Part shown: in pieces, positions 8,045 to 17,343 of the stretch
Layout: each line of letters begins with the position of its first letter
How positions within the stretch are numbered: the stretch's first letter is position 1
From: Bacteroidetes bacterium HGW-Bacteroidetes-17
GTDB lineage: Bacteria > Bacteroidota > Bacteroidia > Bacteroidales > GCA-2711565
Direction: 5' to 3'
Assembly: GCA_002840985.1 (NCBI GenBank)
Contig: PHDM01000028.1
Location: forward strand, 1 to 57,075
Length of the DNA stretch: 57,075 nucleotides
The notes under the pieces: generated by a model
Databases searched by the model: none
The model's input: the letters and a program-made list of their open reading frames with translations, nothing else
Told to the model about the DNA's origin: nothing
Made by a program: the position numbers and the translations under genes

Positions 8045-10363
8045 ATGATTAAATCTTATATTATAATAGCACTAAGGAGTTTTACGAAAAATATCACCTT
8101 CTCCTTAATTAACCTATTTGGATTGAGTATCGCCTTTGCTTTATTCATCTTGCTTTCGCTTTATATCACAAGCGAACTGACCACTGATAGCCATATCCAA
8201 AACAAAGAGAATATCTATTGTTTATTGGAGAAAAACAACAGCCATATCTATAGTGGTGGAATGTTTGCAGAGTTCATTTATGGACGATATCCTGAAATTG
8301 AACAAGTTTGCCGATCCTATATGTTCGATGGAGAGATTTTTTTAAAGGACGGCACTTTTGTATATTTTGATAACATAGGAACAGTAGATTCAAATTATTT
8401 TGAGATCTTCAAGAGCAATGCTTTGTTAGGAAGTCTAAAACATTCATTAGACGGGGATAATGGGATGGTATTAACCGAAAGTTCTGCTAAAGCTTTGTTT
8501 GGAGATCGAAATCCAATTGGTGAAAGTGTAAACTGGGACAAAAACCATGATTTTATTGTGAATGCAGTAATCCCTGATTTACCTGAAAATTCCACATATC
8601 AAGCAGATTGTTTTGTTTCGGTTTTGTGCTTAAATACTTTGGCTCCAGATATGCTAACTAATCCAGGTAACTGGTCGATGACCACTTTTGTACAGCTAAA
8701 AGAAAATTCGGATGTACCCCAACTAGAAGCAAAATTAAGTAAGGATTTATTGGAACAATTCAAACGGAACACTAATTGGGGTTTGCAGCCCTATTTGGAT
8801 ATTTATTTTAACCAGAAAGTGAGGGGTCCGGAAGGTTTTAGTCACGGGAATAAGCAATTTGTAATGTTGTTTATCGGGATCGCGTTATTCATCATAGTTA
8901 TCGCCTGTATTAATTATATCAATCTAACAACCGCAAGAGCCAGTGCTCGTGCGAGAGAAGTTGGGATCAGAAAAGTGGTAGGAGCTTACAAACAAAAATT
9001 GATGAAACAGTTCTTAACTGAATCTGTTTTATTGATACTTATTTCACTGATCCTTGGATTTTTTTTGGCCGAACTCTCAATTGCTGAGTTTAACCGACTG
9101 GCTGAAACAAATCTGCGTGTAAAGGCTTTTTACGGATTTCCTTTTAACTTCATTTTTATCTTGGGTGCAATTATTGTGGGAATTATTTCAGGTTTGTACC
9201 CTGCATTCGCTTTGACTTCTTTTAAAACTGTTGAGGTAATTAAAGGCAAGGTTTCAAAAAGCAGAAGCGGTGTGATTGCCAGAAAAACATTGATGGTTTT
9301 TCAATTTATTATTTCTCTGATCATGATTGTTGGAACCATTGTTATTTATCGACAGATCAATTTTGTAAAGCATATCAATCTTGGTTTCAATAAAGAAAAT
9401 ATTGTTCGCTTAAAAACGAATGATGAACCGTATAAAAATGCCCAGGCATTTAAAAATGAATTGCTAACAATTCCCGGTGTTGAAATGGTATCTTTTTGCA
9501 ATGGCGTACCCGGGGATATCACCAATGGGATGTACGATGTTAATGATGGGCAGGAAATTCAAATGCGCCATCTATATTGTGATGATAAGTTTGTTGATTT
9601 AATGGGATTAAATTTGGTAAGTGGCAGGAATTTTTCTGGTGAAGATAATGCTGATATCAGGAAATCTTATATGGTTAATGAAGCTGCTGTGAAAAAATTT
9701 GGCTGGGACGATCCTTATCAAATTAAACTTTGGGGATTAAAATTGATAGGTGTTGTGAAAGATTTTAATTTTCAAAGTCTGCACCAACCTATTGAGCCAT
9801 TGTTTATTACCTTTTTTGATAACATGGATGAAATTCTGATTCGTATTTCAGGATCGAATCAGTTGGCAACAATTGAAAACATTGAAAAAGCATGGATCAA
9901 AAAATATCCTCAGGATCCTTTCGATTTTGAGTTTGTTGATCAGGTAATGGATAAACAATATAAAGCTGAAGAACGTTTGGGTAAGATAGTTAGCTATTTT
10001 TCAATCTTTGCATTGATTATTGCATGCATGGGATTATTGGGGATGACATCTTATATGATTCATCAAAGGAAACGTGAAATCGGGATTCGTAAAGTTCATG
10101 GTGGTGCTGTTATACAAATTATTAAAATGTTGTCCTTTGAATTTGTGAAATGGGTAGTGCTGGCATTTATAATTTCGGTACCCATTTCTTATTTTTTGAT
10201 GAAAACATGGTTGACAAATAACTTTACCTATCAGGTAATTATTGAATGGTGGATTTATGTTCTGAGCGGTTTGGCTGTTGTAATAGTATCATTAGTAACG
10301 GTGAGCATTCAATCTTATCGTGCAGCAATCATGAACCCGGTGGATAGTTTGAGGTATGAATAG
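8045..10363 (+). CDS. MacB/FtsX-type ABC transporter permease 3
   Basis: 772-residue partner of permease 2, which it resembles most within the window: both lack the longer periplasmic insert and share the stretch GVVKDFNF(K/Q)SLH-PIEPLFIT. FtsX hallmarks are REVGIRKVVGA and REIGIRKVHGG, and the tail is NPVDSLRYE. It has eight predicted TM helices and no nucleotide-binding domain. It is expressed with permease 2 and ends convergently against HK2 across a 48-bp palindrome. The pair probably arose by tandem duplication, as did permeases 5-6 and 7-8. Confidence 0.9.
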   Translation: MIKSYIIIALRSFTKNITFSLINLFGLSIAFALFILLSLYITSELTTDSHIQNKENIYCLLEKNNSHIYSGGMFAEFIYGRYPEIEQVCRSYMFDGEIFLKDGTFVYFDNIGTVDSNYFEIFKSNALLGSLKHSLDGDNGMVLTESSAKALFGDRNPIGESVNWDKNHDFIVNAVIPDLPENSTYQADCFVSVLCLNTLAPDMLTNPGNWSMTTFVQLKENSDVPQLEAKLSKDLLEQFKRNTNWGLQPYLDIYFNQKVRGPEGFSHGNKQFVMLFIGIALFIIVIACINYINLTTARASARAREVGIRKVVGAYKQKLMKQFLTESVLLILISLILGFFLAELSIAEFNRLAETNLRVKAFYGFPFNFIFILGAIIVGIISGLYPAFALTSFKTVEVIKGKVSKSRSGVIARKTLMVFQFIISLIMIVGTIVIYRQINFVKHINLGFNKENIVRLKTNDEPYKNAQAFKNELLTIPGVEMVSFCNGVPGDITNGMYDVNDGQEIQMRHLYCDDKFVDLMGLNLVSGRNFSGEDNADIRKSYMVNEAAVKKFGWDDPYQIKLWGLKLIGVVKDFNFQSLHQPIEPLFITFFDNMDEILIRISGSNQLATIENIEKAWIKKYPQDPFDFEFVDQVMDKQYKAEERLGKIVSYFSIFALIIACMGLLGMTSYMIHQRKREIGIRKVHGGAVIQIIKMLSFEFVKWVVLAFIISVPISYFLMKTWLTNNFTYQVIIEWWIYVLSGLAVVIVSLVTVSIQSYRAAIMNPVDSLRYE

Positions 10364-10411
10364 AAAAGCAAGGGATGGATTCCCCAATTGGGGAATCCAT
10401 CCCTTGCTTTT
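10364..10411. terminator. 48-bp perfect palindrome, bidirectional terminator
   Basis: A perfect inverted repeat of 24-bp arms with centre CCCCAATTGGGG and AAAA/TTTT ends. It lies between convergent permease 3 and HK2, so it can end transcripts from both sides. The inner 30 bp equals that of the hairpin at 2755-2790 except for one compensated base pair. Confidence 0.8.
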
Positions 10412-10417
10412 GCAGAC

Positions 10418-11770
10418 TTAAAATTTTAAACTAAAAATGGTTTCTTTTCCAGGAATAGACTGAACAGAAATACTTCCTTTGTTCATCCTAACAATTTGCC
10501 GGGAGAGGCTCAACCCAATTCCAGAGCCATTTTCTTTTGTAGTGTAGAAAGGAATATAAATTTTGTCGATTTCATCTTTTGAAATGCCAATCCCATTGTC
10601 CTTAATTTGGATCAACACTTCATTTTTGTCAGTTCGAAAGGCTTCAATAATGATCTGTCCATTATCAATTCCACTAAGTGCATCGATTGAATTTTTTATC
10701 AGATTTATAAGCACTTGGGTGATTAGTTTTTCATCCACCGTAAGGATTAATTCAGTTGTTGAAATGATTGAAATAAGTTTAATCCCTTTTGATTTTAGCT
10801 CCTCACTAAATAAAATATTGATGCTGTCAAAAAGTGCGCTTACCTCCACTTTTTCGAAAACGGGTAAAGGGATTTTTGTAAGGTTCCGGTAAGATTCGAC
10901 AAATTTTAACAATCCCTGATTTCGTTTATCGATGGCATTCAATCCTTCCAAAGCTTTTTCAATGGTTTCGGATGAAAGTTGATCGATGGTTTTGGCTTTT
11001 TTATTGTCGGATAATAATCGGATAATGGTGTTGGTCAGTGAATGGATAGGAGTAATCGAATTCATGATTTCATGCCTCATTACCTTAATCAACTTTTGCC
11101 AGGCATCTAGTTCTTCATTATCAAGTTCAGTACTGATGTTTTGAAAAGAATATAAACGTAAATTTTTATCCTGGTTTTTAAAACAACTGCAACTGATATT
11201 CAACATCAGCATTTCCGAACCAACCTTTAACTTAAATAAACTTTGTTCATTGTTTTTTAAATTATCCATATGTGCAACGAAATCAGGATATAATTCCCTA
11301 AGCTGATTAATGGTTCTGATGTTCTCGATATTGAGTAATTCTCGGGCAGCTTTATTTATCAGATCAATTTTTCCATGCTCATCAACCGAAATAATCGATG
11401 TTCCAATAATTTCGAGGGTTTGCAAAAAATATAAATGCTCTCCTTCTTTCTCAAGTTTAGAATTCGCAATTAACTGAATGATTTCATTATATAGCTGGTT
11501 TAGTTTTTCATTCGAATCGCCGGCATTGATTTGTTCGAAGCGTTCCATCAAGCCCTGATTTTTGATCAATTCCATGAATCGGGCAAATCGTCGGTTGGAA
11601 TTTTTAATGTAATTTATCAGCATGAATATTTGCAGAATAAATAAGCCAAGAAAGGTAAATCTGGCTATTTGCAGATGTTCCTGATATAATGACCATGAAA
11701 ACAATATACTGGTTAACCCAATCAAAATTATCCTGAAAACAATACGGAAGTTGAATTGATTATAGACCAT
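10418..11770 (-). CDS. Sensor histidine kinase 2 (PAS, NtrY/NtrB-like)
   Basis: 450 residues. Two TM helices (about 8-28 and 33-53) with a minimal loop, then a coiled linker and a PAS-like domain containing IISVDEHGKIDLINKAA. The H-box is RHEIMNSITPI, the N-box NLIKNSIDAL, G1 DNGIGIS, and G2 GSGIGLSLSRQI. The ATG lies within the end of RR2, giving an 11-bp overlap (11760-11770) that suggests translational coupling. It should phosphorylate RR2 and so control permease 4 and the secreted protein behind it. The PAS region lacks the cysteine cluster of HK1 but has an unrelated SCSC sequence. Confidence 0.92.
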   Translation of the reverse strand: MVYNQFNFRIVFRIILIGLTSILFSWSLYQEHLQIARFTFLGLFILQIFMLINYIKNSNRRFARFMELIKNQGLMERFEQINAGDSNEKLNQLYNEIIQLIANSKLEKEGEHLYFLQTLEIIGTSIISVDEHGKIDLINKAARELLNIENIRTINQLRELYPDFVAHMDNLKNNEQSLFKLKVGSEMLMLNISCSCFKNQDKNLRLYSFQNISTELDNEELDAWQKLIKVMRHEIMNSITPIHSLTNTIIRLLSDNKKAKTIDQLSSETIEKALEGLNAIDKRNQGLLKFVESYRNLTKIPLPVFEKVEVSALFDSINILFSEELKSKGIKLISIISTTELILTVDEKLITQVLINLIKNSIDALSGIDNGQIIIEAFRTDKNEVLIQIKDNGIGISKDEIDKIYIPFYTTKENGSGIGLSLSRQIVRMNKGSISVQSIPGKETIFSLKF

Positions 11771-13115
11771 ATTTTTTAAGTTTATTGTACAAGGTTTTAC
11801 GGCTGATCCCTAATACATCAGCTGCCGACGAATAATTACCTTTTGCTTTATTGATGGCTTTCAGGATGAGTTGTTTTTCGTTGTTTTCAAGATTTAATGA
11901 ATCATTCGAACCTGACAATTGCATGGATAAAGCCGATTCATTGACATTAAAGGCTTCAAGATCATTTAATATAATTGCCTTTTCAATGAGGTGTTCAAAT
12001 TCCCGGATATTCCCGGGCCATGAATATTTCTGCAAATTCTGGATATGCTTTTTGTTGTAATTTAATGAAGGCATCTTGTATTTTTCCGAATATTTTTTCA
12101 TGAACAAATCGAGCAAAGGTGGAATATCTTCAGTTCGTATTCGCAAAGGCGGGATTTCTATTTGGATGGTATTGATGCGATATAACAAATCTTCACGGAA
12201 TTCCGAATTTTTGGCCATTTCGTACAAAGGCTTGTTTGTTGCAGTGATCAAACGAATGTCAATGGGTATATTCCTGTTATCGCCAATTCGGGTCACTTGC
12301 TTGTTTTGAATGACTGATAACAATTTCGACTGTTGATTTAAAGAAATATTCCCGATTTCATCTAAAAACAAAGTTCCTTCCGATGCTACCTCAATGCGAC
12401 CTGTTCGATCTTCTTTTGCGTCGGTAAAAGAACCTTTTTTATGACCGAATAATTCACTTTCGAACAACGATTCGCTTAATGAGGCTAAATCAACCTTAAC
12501 AAATAATTCCTTCGACCGGTTCGAAATTTTATGAATTTCCCGCGCGATAAGCTCCTTGCCTGTGCCATTCTCCCCCAGAATCAGAATGTTGGCATCGGTA
12601 ATTGCAACTTTTCGGATGGTCTCCCAAACTGTTTTCATCGCTGTTGATTCACCAAAAAATAAAGGTTGTTCATCAGCTACCGATTGTGAGATATGTGCTT
12701 GTTTGGCCTTAAGTTTTTGGATCTCCATGCGCGAACTGCGAAGTTTATATGCCGATAAAACCGTTGCCAAAAGCTTTTCGTCAACCCAGGGTTTTTGGAT
12801 GAAATCGGTGGCTCCTTCTTTGATGGCCCTTACCGATAATTCGATATCTCCATAAGCTGTAATAAAGATGATGATGGCTTCTTTATCCATCTTTAAAATT
12901 TCACGCATCCAGAATATGCCTTCGTTTCCGGTACTTTTCCCTGTCGAAAAATTCATGTCGATGATAAATAAATCGAACGAATTTTGCTTGAGCAATGAAG
13001 GGATCAGATTTGGATTTTTCTCGGTCACAACTTCAAACTGTTCTCCTAAAAAAAGTTTTAGGGCAAGCAGGATTTCTTCGTTATCATCAACAATTAATAT
13101 TTTTCCTTTTCTCAT
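11760..13115 (-). CDS. Sigma-54-dependent response regulator 2 (NtrC family)
   Basis: 451 residues: receiver (Asp in IIDMNF with the extra STGKSTGNEG segment), AAA+ ATPase (GENGTGKE, GTLFLDEI, SWPGNIREF) and a C-terminal Fis helix-turn-helix ending in KKYGL. The sigma-54 contact loop reads GSFTDA, departing from GAFTGA at two positions. It is divergent from permease 4, with the twin sites at 13159-13197 and a -24/-12-like element at 13250 in between. A TATATTTG -7 box lies 19 nt upstream of its ATG, so it is likely expressed by the housekeeping sigma factor and modulated by its own binding. Confidence 0.93.
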   Translation of the reverse strand: MRKGKILIVDDNEEILLALKLFLGEQFEVVTEKNPNLIPSLLKQNSFDLFIIDMNFSTGKSTGNEGIFWMREILKMDKEAIIIFITAYGDIELSVRAIKEGATDFIQKPWVDEKLLATVLSAYKLRSSRMEIQKLKAKQAHISQSVADEQPLFFGESTAMKTVWETIRKVAITDANILILGENGTGKELIAREIHKISNRSKELFVKVDLASLSESLFESELFGHKKGSFTDAKEDRTGRIEVASEGTLFLDEIGNISLNQQSKLLSVIQNKQVTRIGDNRNIPIDIRLITATNKPLYEMAKNSEFREDLLYRINTIQIEIPPLRIRTEDIPPLLDLFMKKYSEKYKMPSLNYNKKHIQNLQKYSWPGNIREFEHLIEKAIILNDLEAFNVNESALSMQLSGSNDSLNLENNEKQLILKAINKAKGNYSSAADVLGISRKTLYNKLKKYGL

Positions 13116-13133
13116 GTTCTTTGTTAATCAACA

Positions 13134-13141
13134 CAAATATA
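13134..13141 (-). promoter_or_regulatory. -7 box of RR2-HK2 promoter
   Basis: The minus strand reads TATATTTG, a perfect TAnnTTTG box, 19 nt before the RR2 ATG. This is the same box and nearly the same distance as for RR1. Confidence 0.6.
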
Positions 13142-13158
13142 GAATTGATTTTTACAAA

Positions 13159-13197
13159 TGAGTAAAAATTACCCGAAAAGTGTGAAAAATTTACCCA
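13159..13197. promoter_or_regulatory. Twin 17-bp operator for RR2 (predicted enhancer)
   Basis: TGAGTAAAAATTACCCG (13159-13175) and TGTGAAAAATTTACCCA (13181-13197) match at 13 of 17 positions with starts 22 bp apart. Each contains an imperfect GTnAAAAATTnAC palindrome. The second copy ends 52 bp before the -24 element. The sequence differs clearly from the RR1 sites, as expected for a different regulator. Confidence 0.65.
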
Positions 13198-13249
13198 CTT
13201 AAAAATTGCACAACTTTGTATTAAGTTATATATCAACCTGATGTAAGTT

Positions 13250-13265
13250 TGGCATATCAATTGAC
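13250..13265 (+). promoter_or_regulatory. Sigma-54-like -24/-12 promoter of permease 4
   Basis: TGGCAT, five bases, TTGAC. It is identical in both halves to the element at 5655-5670. The ATG of permease 4 lies 57 nt downstream. Confidence 0.65.
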
Positions 13266-13321
13266 AATAGCTACTCAAATAATTGTTAAATTCAAGCATT
13301 CGGCTTGCTAAAAAAATAGCC

Positions 13322-15724
13322 ATGATCAAGAACTACCTAAAAATAGCATTAAGAAACCTGAAACGAAATATTACGATTTCAGCCATAAATATTTTTGGAT
13401 TAACATTTGGCTTGGCTATCGCATCATTAATTGTTTTGTACGTCCAAAATGAATTAACCTACGATGCGTATCATAAGGATGCAAAGCAGATTTATCGGAT
13501 TGACGAAGTGGTTGAGCTGGGCGGTTATAGTATTGGAAATACAAGGGTATGTGCACCAATGGGGCCATATTTGGTTGAAAAATTCCCAAAAGTAATTGCA
13601 CAAACAAGGATAAGCAGGCCTGAAGATTTGAAGTTTGAAATTGGGGAAAACTCAATTGAGGAAGAAATATTCTATGCCGATTCCACTTATTTTCAGATCT
13701 TCACCTTTGATTTCATTTTCGGAAATCCAAAAACAGCTTTAATTGAACCATTCTCTTTAGTACTGACAAAGCATATTTCTGAAAAATTCTATGGTAATAA
13801 AAACCCAGTTGGGGAGGTTATTAAGGCTAAAAATGGGAAACTTTATAAAGTGACTGCTGTTGTTGAAGATACCCCCCAAAATACACATCTTAAAGTCAAT
13901 ATGATCAGTTCTTTTGCCAGCCTTTACCAACTAATGGAAGGTGAAAATAAAATTGATGGGTGGGGGCTTGATTACAATTCATACGGTACGTACATCAAGT
14001 TAAGTAAAGAGTATCCGCTTGAGCAATTTAAGAATGAATTTCCTATTGTTGTCAAAACATTTCTTTCCGATAAACCTGATCAGGTTTACAAGCATAGTTT
14101 TCAGGCAATAAAAGATATTTATTTATATCATGATGGTGGAGGAGATTTATCTCGGGTCATACTTTTTGCCGTAATTGGCATTTTTGTTCTGATCATCGCC
14201 TGTATTAACTATATGAATTTGAATACGACTGATTCAGTAAAAAGGCTGAAAGAAATTGGAATGAGAAAAGTTTTAGGGGCAGGACGCAAGCAATTGATTC
14301 GCCAATTACTGTTTGAGTCTATCGCGTTAAGTATGGTTTCGTTGATTTTAGCATTGACCTTGGCCGAAATATTGCTGCCCATTTTTAACAACATCTTGCA
14401 AAAAGATTTGAGTTTTGAGTACCTTAGTAACTGGCCATTAAGCCTTACATTTGTTATGCTGGCTTTTCTGACAGGGGTTTTAGGGGGAACCTATCCTGCC
14501 TTTTATTTATCAGCCATTATTCCGGTTAATGCACTTAAGGGAAAGTTCGTGTTTGGATCAAAACATGCCTTTTTTAGAAACATCCTGGTTGTTTTACAGT
14601 TTGCAATTACCATCTTTTTAATTTGTTGTACAGGTATTATTTATATGCAAATAAGGCATACCTCAAAATCTGATTTGGGCTTTCAAAAAGAAAATGTTTT
14701 AATCCTTGAATTACAAATGAAACAAACAGATCAAAATTCAAATAAAGCGGAGGATTTTAACGATAATACTACCGTTCAAATCAGAAATGAACTTAACAGT
14801 TTTCCTGAAATTTCAATGGCATCCATTGCTTCAGGTTTTCCTTTTGGAAGTATCATGGTTGGCCACTATAAAACTGAGGGGATCGAGAAAAATCAGACAT
14901 TGATATCATATCTGGTCGATAATAATTATATTGATTTACTCAAATTAAAAATTATTGATGGAGAAGGCTTTAGTGAACATGGTACAGTCAATAAGAATGA
15001 AGTAATTATTAATGAAACCCTTGCCAGGATAATGAATTGGGACATTCCAATCGGTAAAACCTTTACTTCAAGTGATGATAAAACCCAGGAATTTAAAGTG
15101 ATAGGGTTAATAAAAGATTATCATGTAAAATCTTTCAGGGATAGAATTTACCCAATTTACCTAAAATATGATGAACAGCCGAAGTATTTTCGAAGTATTG
15201 GGATCAAATACCAAACTACTGATGTTCAGGGATTGATTAGTAGAATTGAAAATGTTTCTCATGAAATTGATCCCTCACAAGAAATTACCACAAAATTTAT
15301 GTTTCAGATAGTCGAAGATGAATACATGGAAGAGTATCGTACCGGAAAAATGTTTACCAATTTTGCCATTCTTGCCATCATTATCGCCGCAATGGGATTA
15401 TATGGACTTGCATTGTTCATCAGTAAACAAAAGACGAAAGAAATCGGTGTAAGAAAAGTCTTTGGTGGCAGTATTGAAGAAATTATCATCATTCTTTCAA
15501 AGAATTTCATCAAATTGGTTGTGATTGCAGCAATAATTGGGATCCCTGCTGCCTGGTATTATATGGATAAATGGTTGCAGACGTTTGTTTATCAGGTGCA
15601 AAATCGATGGATTGTGTTTGTTCTGGCAACGATCTTAGCGATAGTGATTGCCTTCGTTACTATTTTTTACCAGTCTTATAAAGCAGCAAATTCCAATCCT
15701 GTTGACGCGCTAAAGTATGAGTAA
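13322..15724 (+). CDS. MacB/FtsX-type ABC transporter permease 4
   Basis: 800 residues from ATG 13322, which aligns with the MIxNYLK start of its paralogues; an upstream in-frame TTG at 13283 is less likely. It has the two-unit FtsX architecture with KEIGMRKVLGA and KEIGVRKVFGG and the tail NPVDALKYE. The N-terminal motif GPMGP after the first periplasmic strands is shared with permease 1. It is the only permease here whose operon partner is not a second permease: its stop codon overlaps the start of a CarboxypepD_reg-like secreted protein by 8 bp. Control by RR2 through the element at 13250 is inferred. Confidence 0.9.
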   Translation: MIKNYLKIALRNLKRNITISAINIFGLTFGLAIASLIVLYVQNELTYDAYHKDAKQIYRIDEVVELGGYSIGNTRVCAPMGPYLVEKFPKVIAQTRISRPEDLKFEIGENSIEEEIFYADSTYFQIFTFDFIFGNPKTALIEPFSLVLTKHISEKFYGNKNPVGEVIKAKNGKLYKVTAVVEDTPQNTHLKVNMISSFASLYQLMEGENKIDGWGLDYNSYGTYIKLSKEYPLEQFKNEFPIVVKTFLSDKPDQVYKHSFQAIKDIYLYHDGGGDLSRVILFAVIGIFVLIIACINYMNLNTTDSVKRLKEIGMRKVLGAGRKQLIRQLLFESIALSMVSLILALTLAEILLPIFNNILQKDLSFEYLSNWPLSLTFVMLAFLTGVLGGTYPAFYLSAIIPVNALKGKFVFGSKHAFFRNILVVLQFAITIFLICCTGIIYMQIRHTSKSDLGFQKENVLILELQMKQTDQNSNKAEDFNDNTTVQIRNELNSFPEISMASIASGFPFGSIMVGHYKTEGIEKNQTLISYLVDNNYIDLLKLKIIDGEGFSEHGTVNKNEVIINETLARIMNWDIPIGKTFTSSDDKTQEFKVIGLIKDYHVKSFRDRIYPIYLKYDEQPKYFRSIGIKYQTTDVQGLISRIENVSHEIDPSQEITTKFMFQIVEDEYMEEYRTGKMFTNFAILAIIIAAMGLYGLALFISKQKTKEIGVRKVFGGSIEEIIIILSKNFIKLVVIAAIIGIPAAWYYMDKWLQTFVYQVQNRWIVFVLATILAIVIAFVTIFYQSYKAANSNPVDALKYE

Positions 15725-16928
15725 TAATTTTGTTATGATGCGGTTAATTTATGTTTTATTCTTTTTGCCTGCTATTGTGTTTGGCCAACAAAATATAACA
15801 GGCATTGTTTCTGATGCAAAAACAAAACACGCCATCCCACTTGCAACCGTTTATATAAATGGAACAACTGTTGGAACGACTACGGATAATGAGGGGGCAT
15901 TTTCAATTTCAGTTACGAGCATCCCATGCCAGATCGTAATTAGTCATATTGGTTATGAGCCAAAAGTTTTATCTGTCGAAAATCTCAATGAAACTCATAA
16001 AAAAGTTGAATTATTTCAAAGGTTAGTGCAGATGGATGAAGTAAATGTGAAAGGTAAAAACTTAAGGGCAAAAAACATCGATGAATTTAAAATGTGGTTT
16101 TTGGGGTTTGATTATTGGGGCAAGAATGCCATATTGTTAAACGATGAGGTTCTTTCTTTTAGCAGGGATCGGAAAAAATGGGGAATGAAGATAATTCCTG
16201 AAATCCAGGATGGGAAAAGTATTTTTTTAAGTGACAAAAGCTGGGTTTCCGGAGATGTTGAATGGGCCAAAGACAGCTCCGAAATATTTATGAATAGAGC
16301 AATCAATCTTAAAGCAAGTGCTAAAGAACCTTTAACAGTTAATTTGCCCCTTTTAGGTTATACATTGCAAATTGAGCTGGTTGATTTTATTGTTCAATAT
16401 GCATCTGAAAATGGAGGTCTTCAAACTTCCTTTTTGGGCTATTATTATTTTATTCCCTATAAAACAGAACGAGAAAAGGACCTGAAAAAATTTGAGAAAA
16501 ACAGGCAAAAAGCCTATTTTAATTCAAGTCAGCATTTTTGCAGATCACTTTATGACAAAAAGCTACAAGAAAGTGGGTATCAGCTTTTTGAGCAAATTAT
16601 TGATAGCATCTCAAAACAAAAATTATACAAGGAATTTATAATTGATGAATATCTGAATTATATTGAGAACGATGAATTGCAAATTAAGGGTCTGAATAAT
16701 AAACATTTTTACCTTTTTTACTACGGCAATTCAAAAGGAGAGCCGAAAGATTTAACCACCCAAAAACCCTGGGTGCCGATTCAATCCGAAATTTACTTTT
16801 TAAGTGATACATGCCTGATTCGATCCAATGGTATTATTCCAAATAATAGCATTGTATTTAGCGGTGCAATTTCCGAAAAGAAAGTGGGCTCTATGTTGCC
16901 GGAAGACTATAAAATAAATGATAAATGA
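15717..16928 (+). CDS. Secreted protein with N-terminal CarboxypepD_reg-like domain
   Basis: 403 residues. A signal peptide (MMRLIYVLFFLPAIVFGQ) is followed by a carboxypeptidase-regulatory-like beta-sandwich (about 25-105; VSDAKTKHAIPLATVYINGTTVGTTTDNEGAFSI). The rest is about 300 residues rich in aromatic and charged residues that I cannot place in a named family. Such N-terminal modules are common on Bacteroidota surface proteins and TonB receptors, but no beta-barrel or plug is evident. The ATG at 15717 overlaps the permease 4 stop (ATGAGTAA context); a second start at 15735 would give a shorter signal peptide. Translational coupling suggests a joint function with permease 4, perhaps as a periplasmic or surface accessory. 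Confidence 0.8.
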   Translation: MSNNFVMMRLIYVLFFLPAIVFGQQNITGIVSDAKTKHAIPLATVYINGTTVGTTTDNEGAFSISVTSIPCQIVISHIGYEPKVLSVENLNETHKKVELFQRLVQMDEVNVKGKNLRAKNIDEFKMWFLGFDYWGKNAILLNDEVLSFSRDRKKWGMKIIPEIQDGKSIFLSDKSWVSGDVEWAKDSSEIFMNRAINLKASAKEPLTVNLPLLGYTLQIELVDFIVQYASENGGLQTSFLGYYYFIPYKTEREKDLKKFEKNRQKAYFNSSQHFCRSLYDKKLQESGYQLFEQIIDSISKQKLYKEFIIDEYLNYIENDELQIKGLNNKHFYLFYYGNSKGEPKDLTTQKPWVPIQSEIYFLSDTCLIRSNGIIPNNSIVFSGAISEKKVGSMLPEDYKINDK

Positions 16929-17343
16929 TAATTGTTAAATGTGCTTTACCAATGGTTCAGTTTATTATTTCTACCATTGTACTTATTCCATAAGTTTCAC
17001 GGACAATCAATAAAATAGGGATAAATTTATTGGTAAATTGTAAGTGTTTTAGCCCCAATATGCATCATTCTAAAAATTAGGTCAAAAACAGCAAAGATTT
17101 GATAGGATAGATGCACGGATTTGTGGTTAACTTTTCTGTGTATATCGAATATCTGAAGCATACATCCTTTTTTAGCAGTTTTTTAACACATTAGTGAAAG
17201 TTTTGACCTGATTAATTGTCTAATTTTGCGACAATCATTAAATGTGGTCGTTAAACATTAAACGTTTATTAATAAGAAGCTTAAATAGTACCAGTTGTTC
17301 AGATAATTGAATAAAATTATATTATTACTTTGATATTTTTTTT
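16929..17343. other. 415-bp intergenic region ahead of the RND operon
   Basis: No open frame of note is present. The visible signal is a primary-sigma promoter (TTTG at 17202-17205 and TAATTTTG at 17221-17228). It leaves an untranslated leader of roughly 110 nt before the adaptor gene. I found neither the -24/-12-like element nor twin operator sites, so this operon appears to be outside the sigma-54 network. Confidence 0.5.
17202..17228 (+). promoter_or_regulatory. Bacteroidota-type promoter of the RND efflux operon
   Basis: TTTG, 15 bases, TAATTTTG. The -7 half is a perfect TAnnTTTG. The gap to the -33-like TTTG is somewhat shorter than commonly quoted for this phylum. Confidence 0.5.

Noticed and set aside
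13283-13321. Upstream TTG start for permease 4
   Set aside because: The extra 13 residues have no counterpart in the seven paralogues, and the ATG at 13322 aligns with their MIxNY start.
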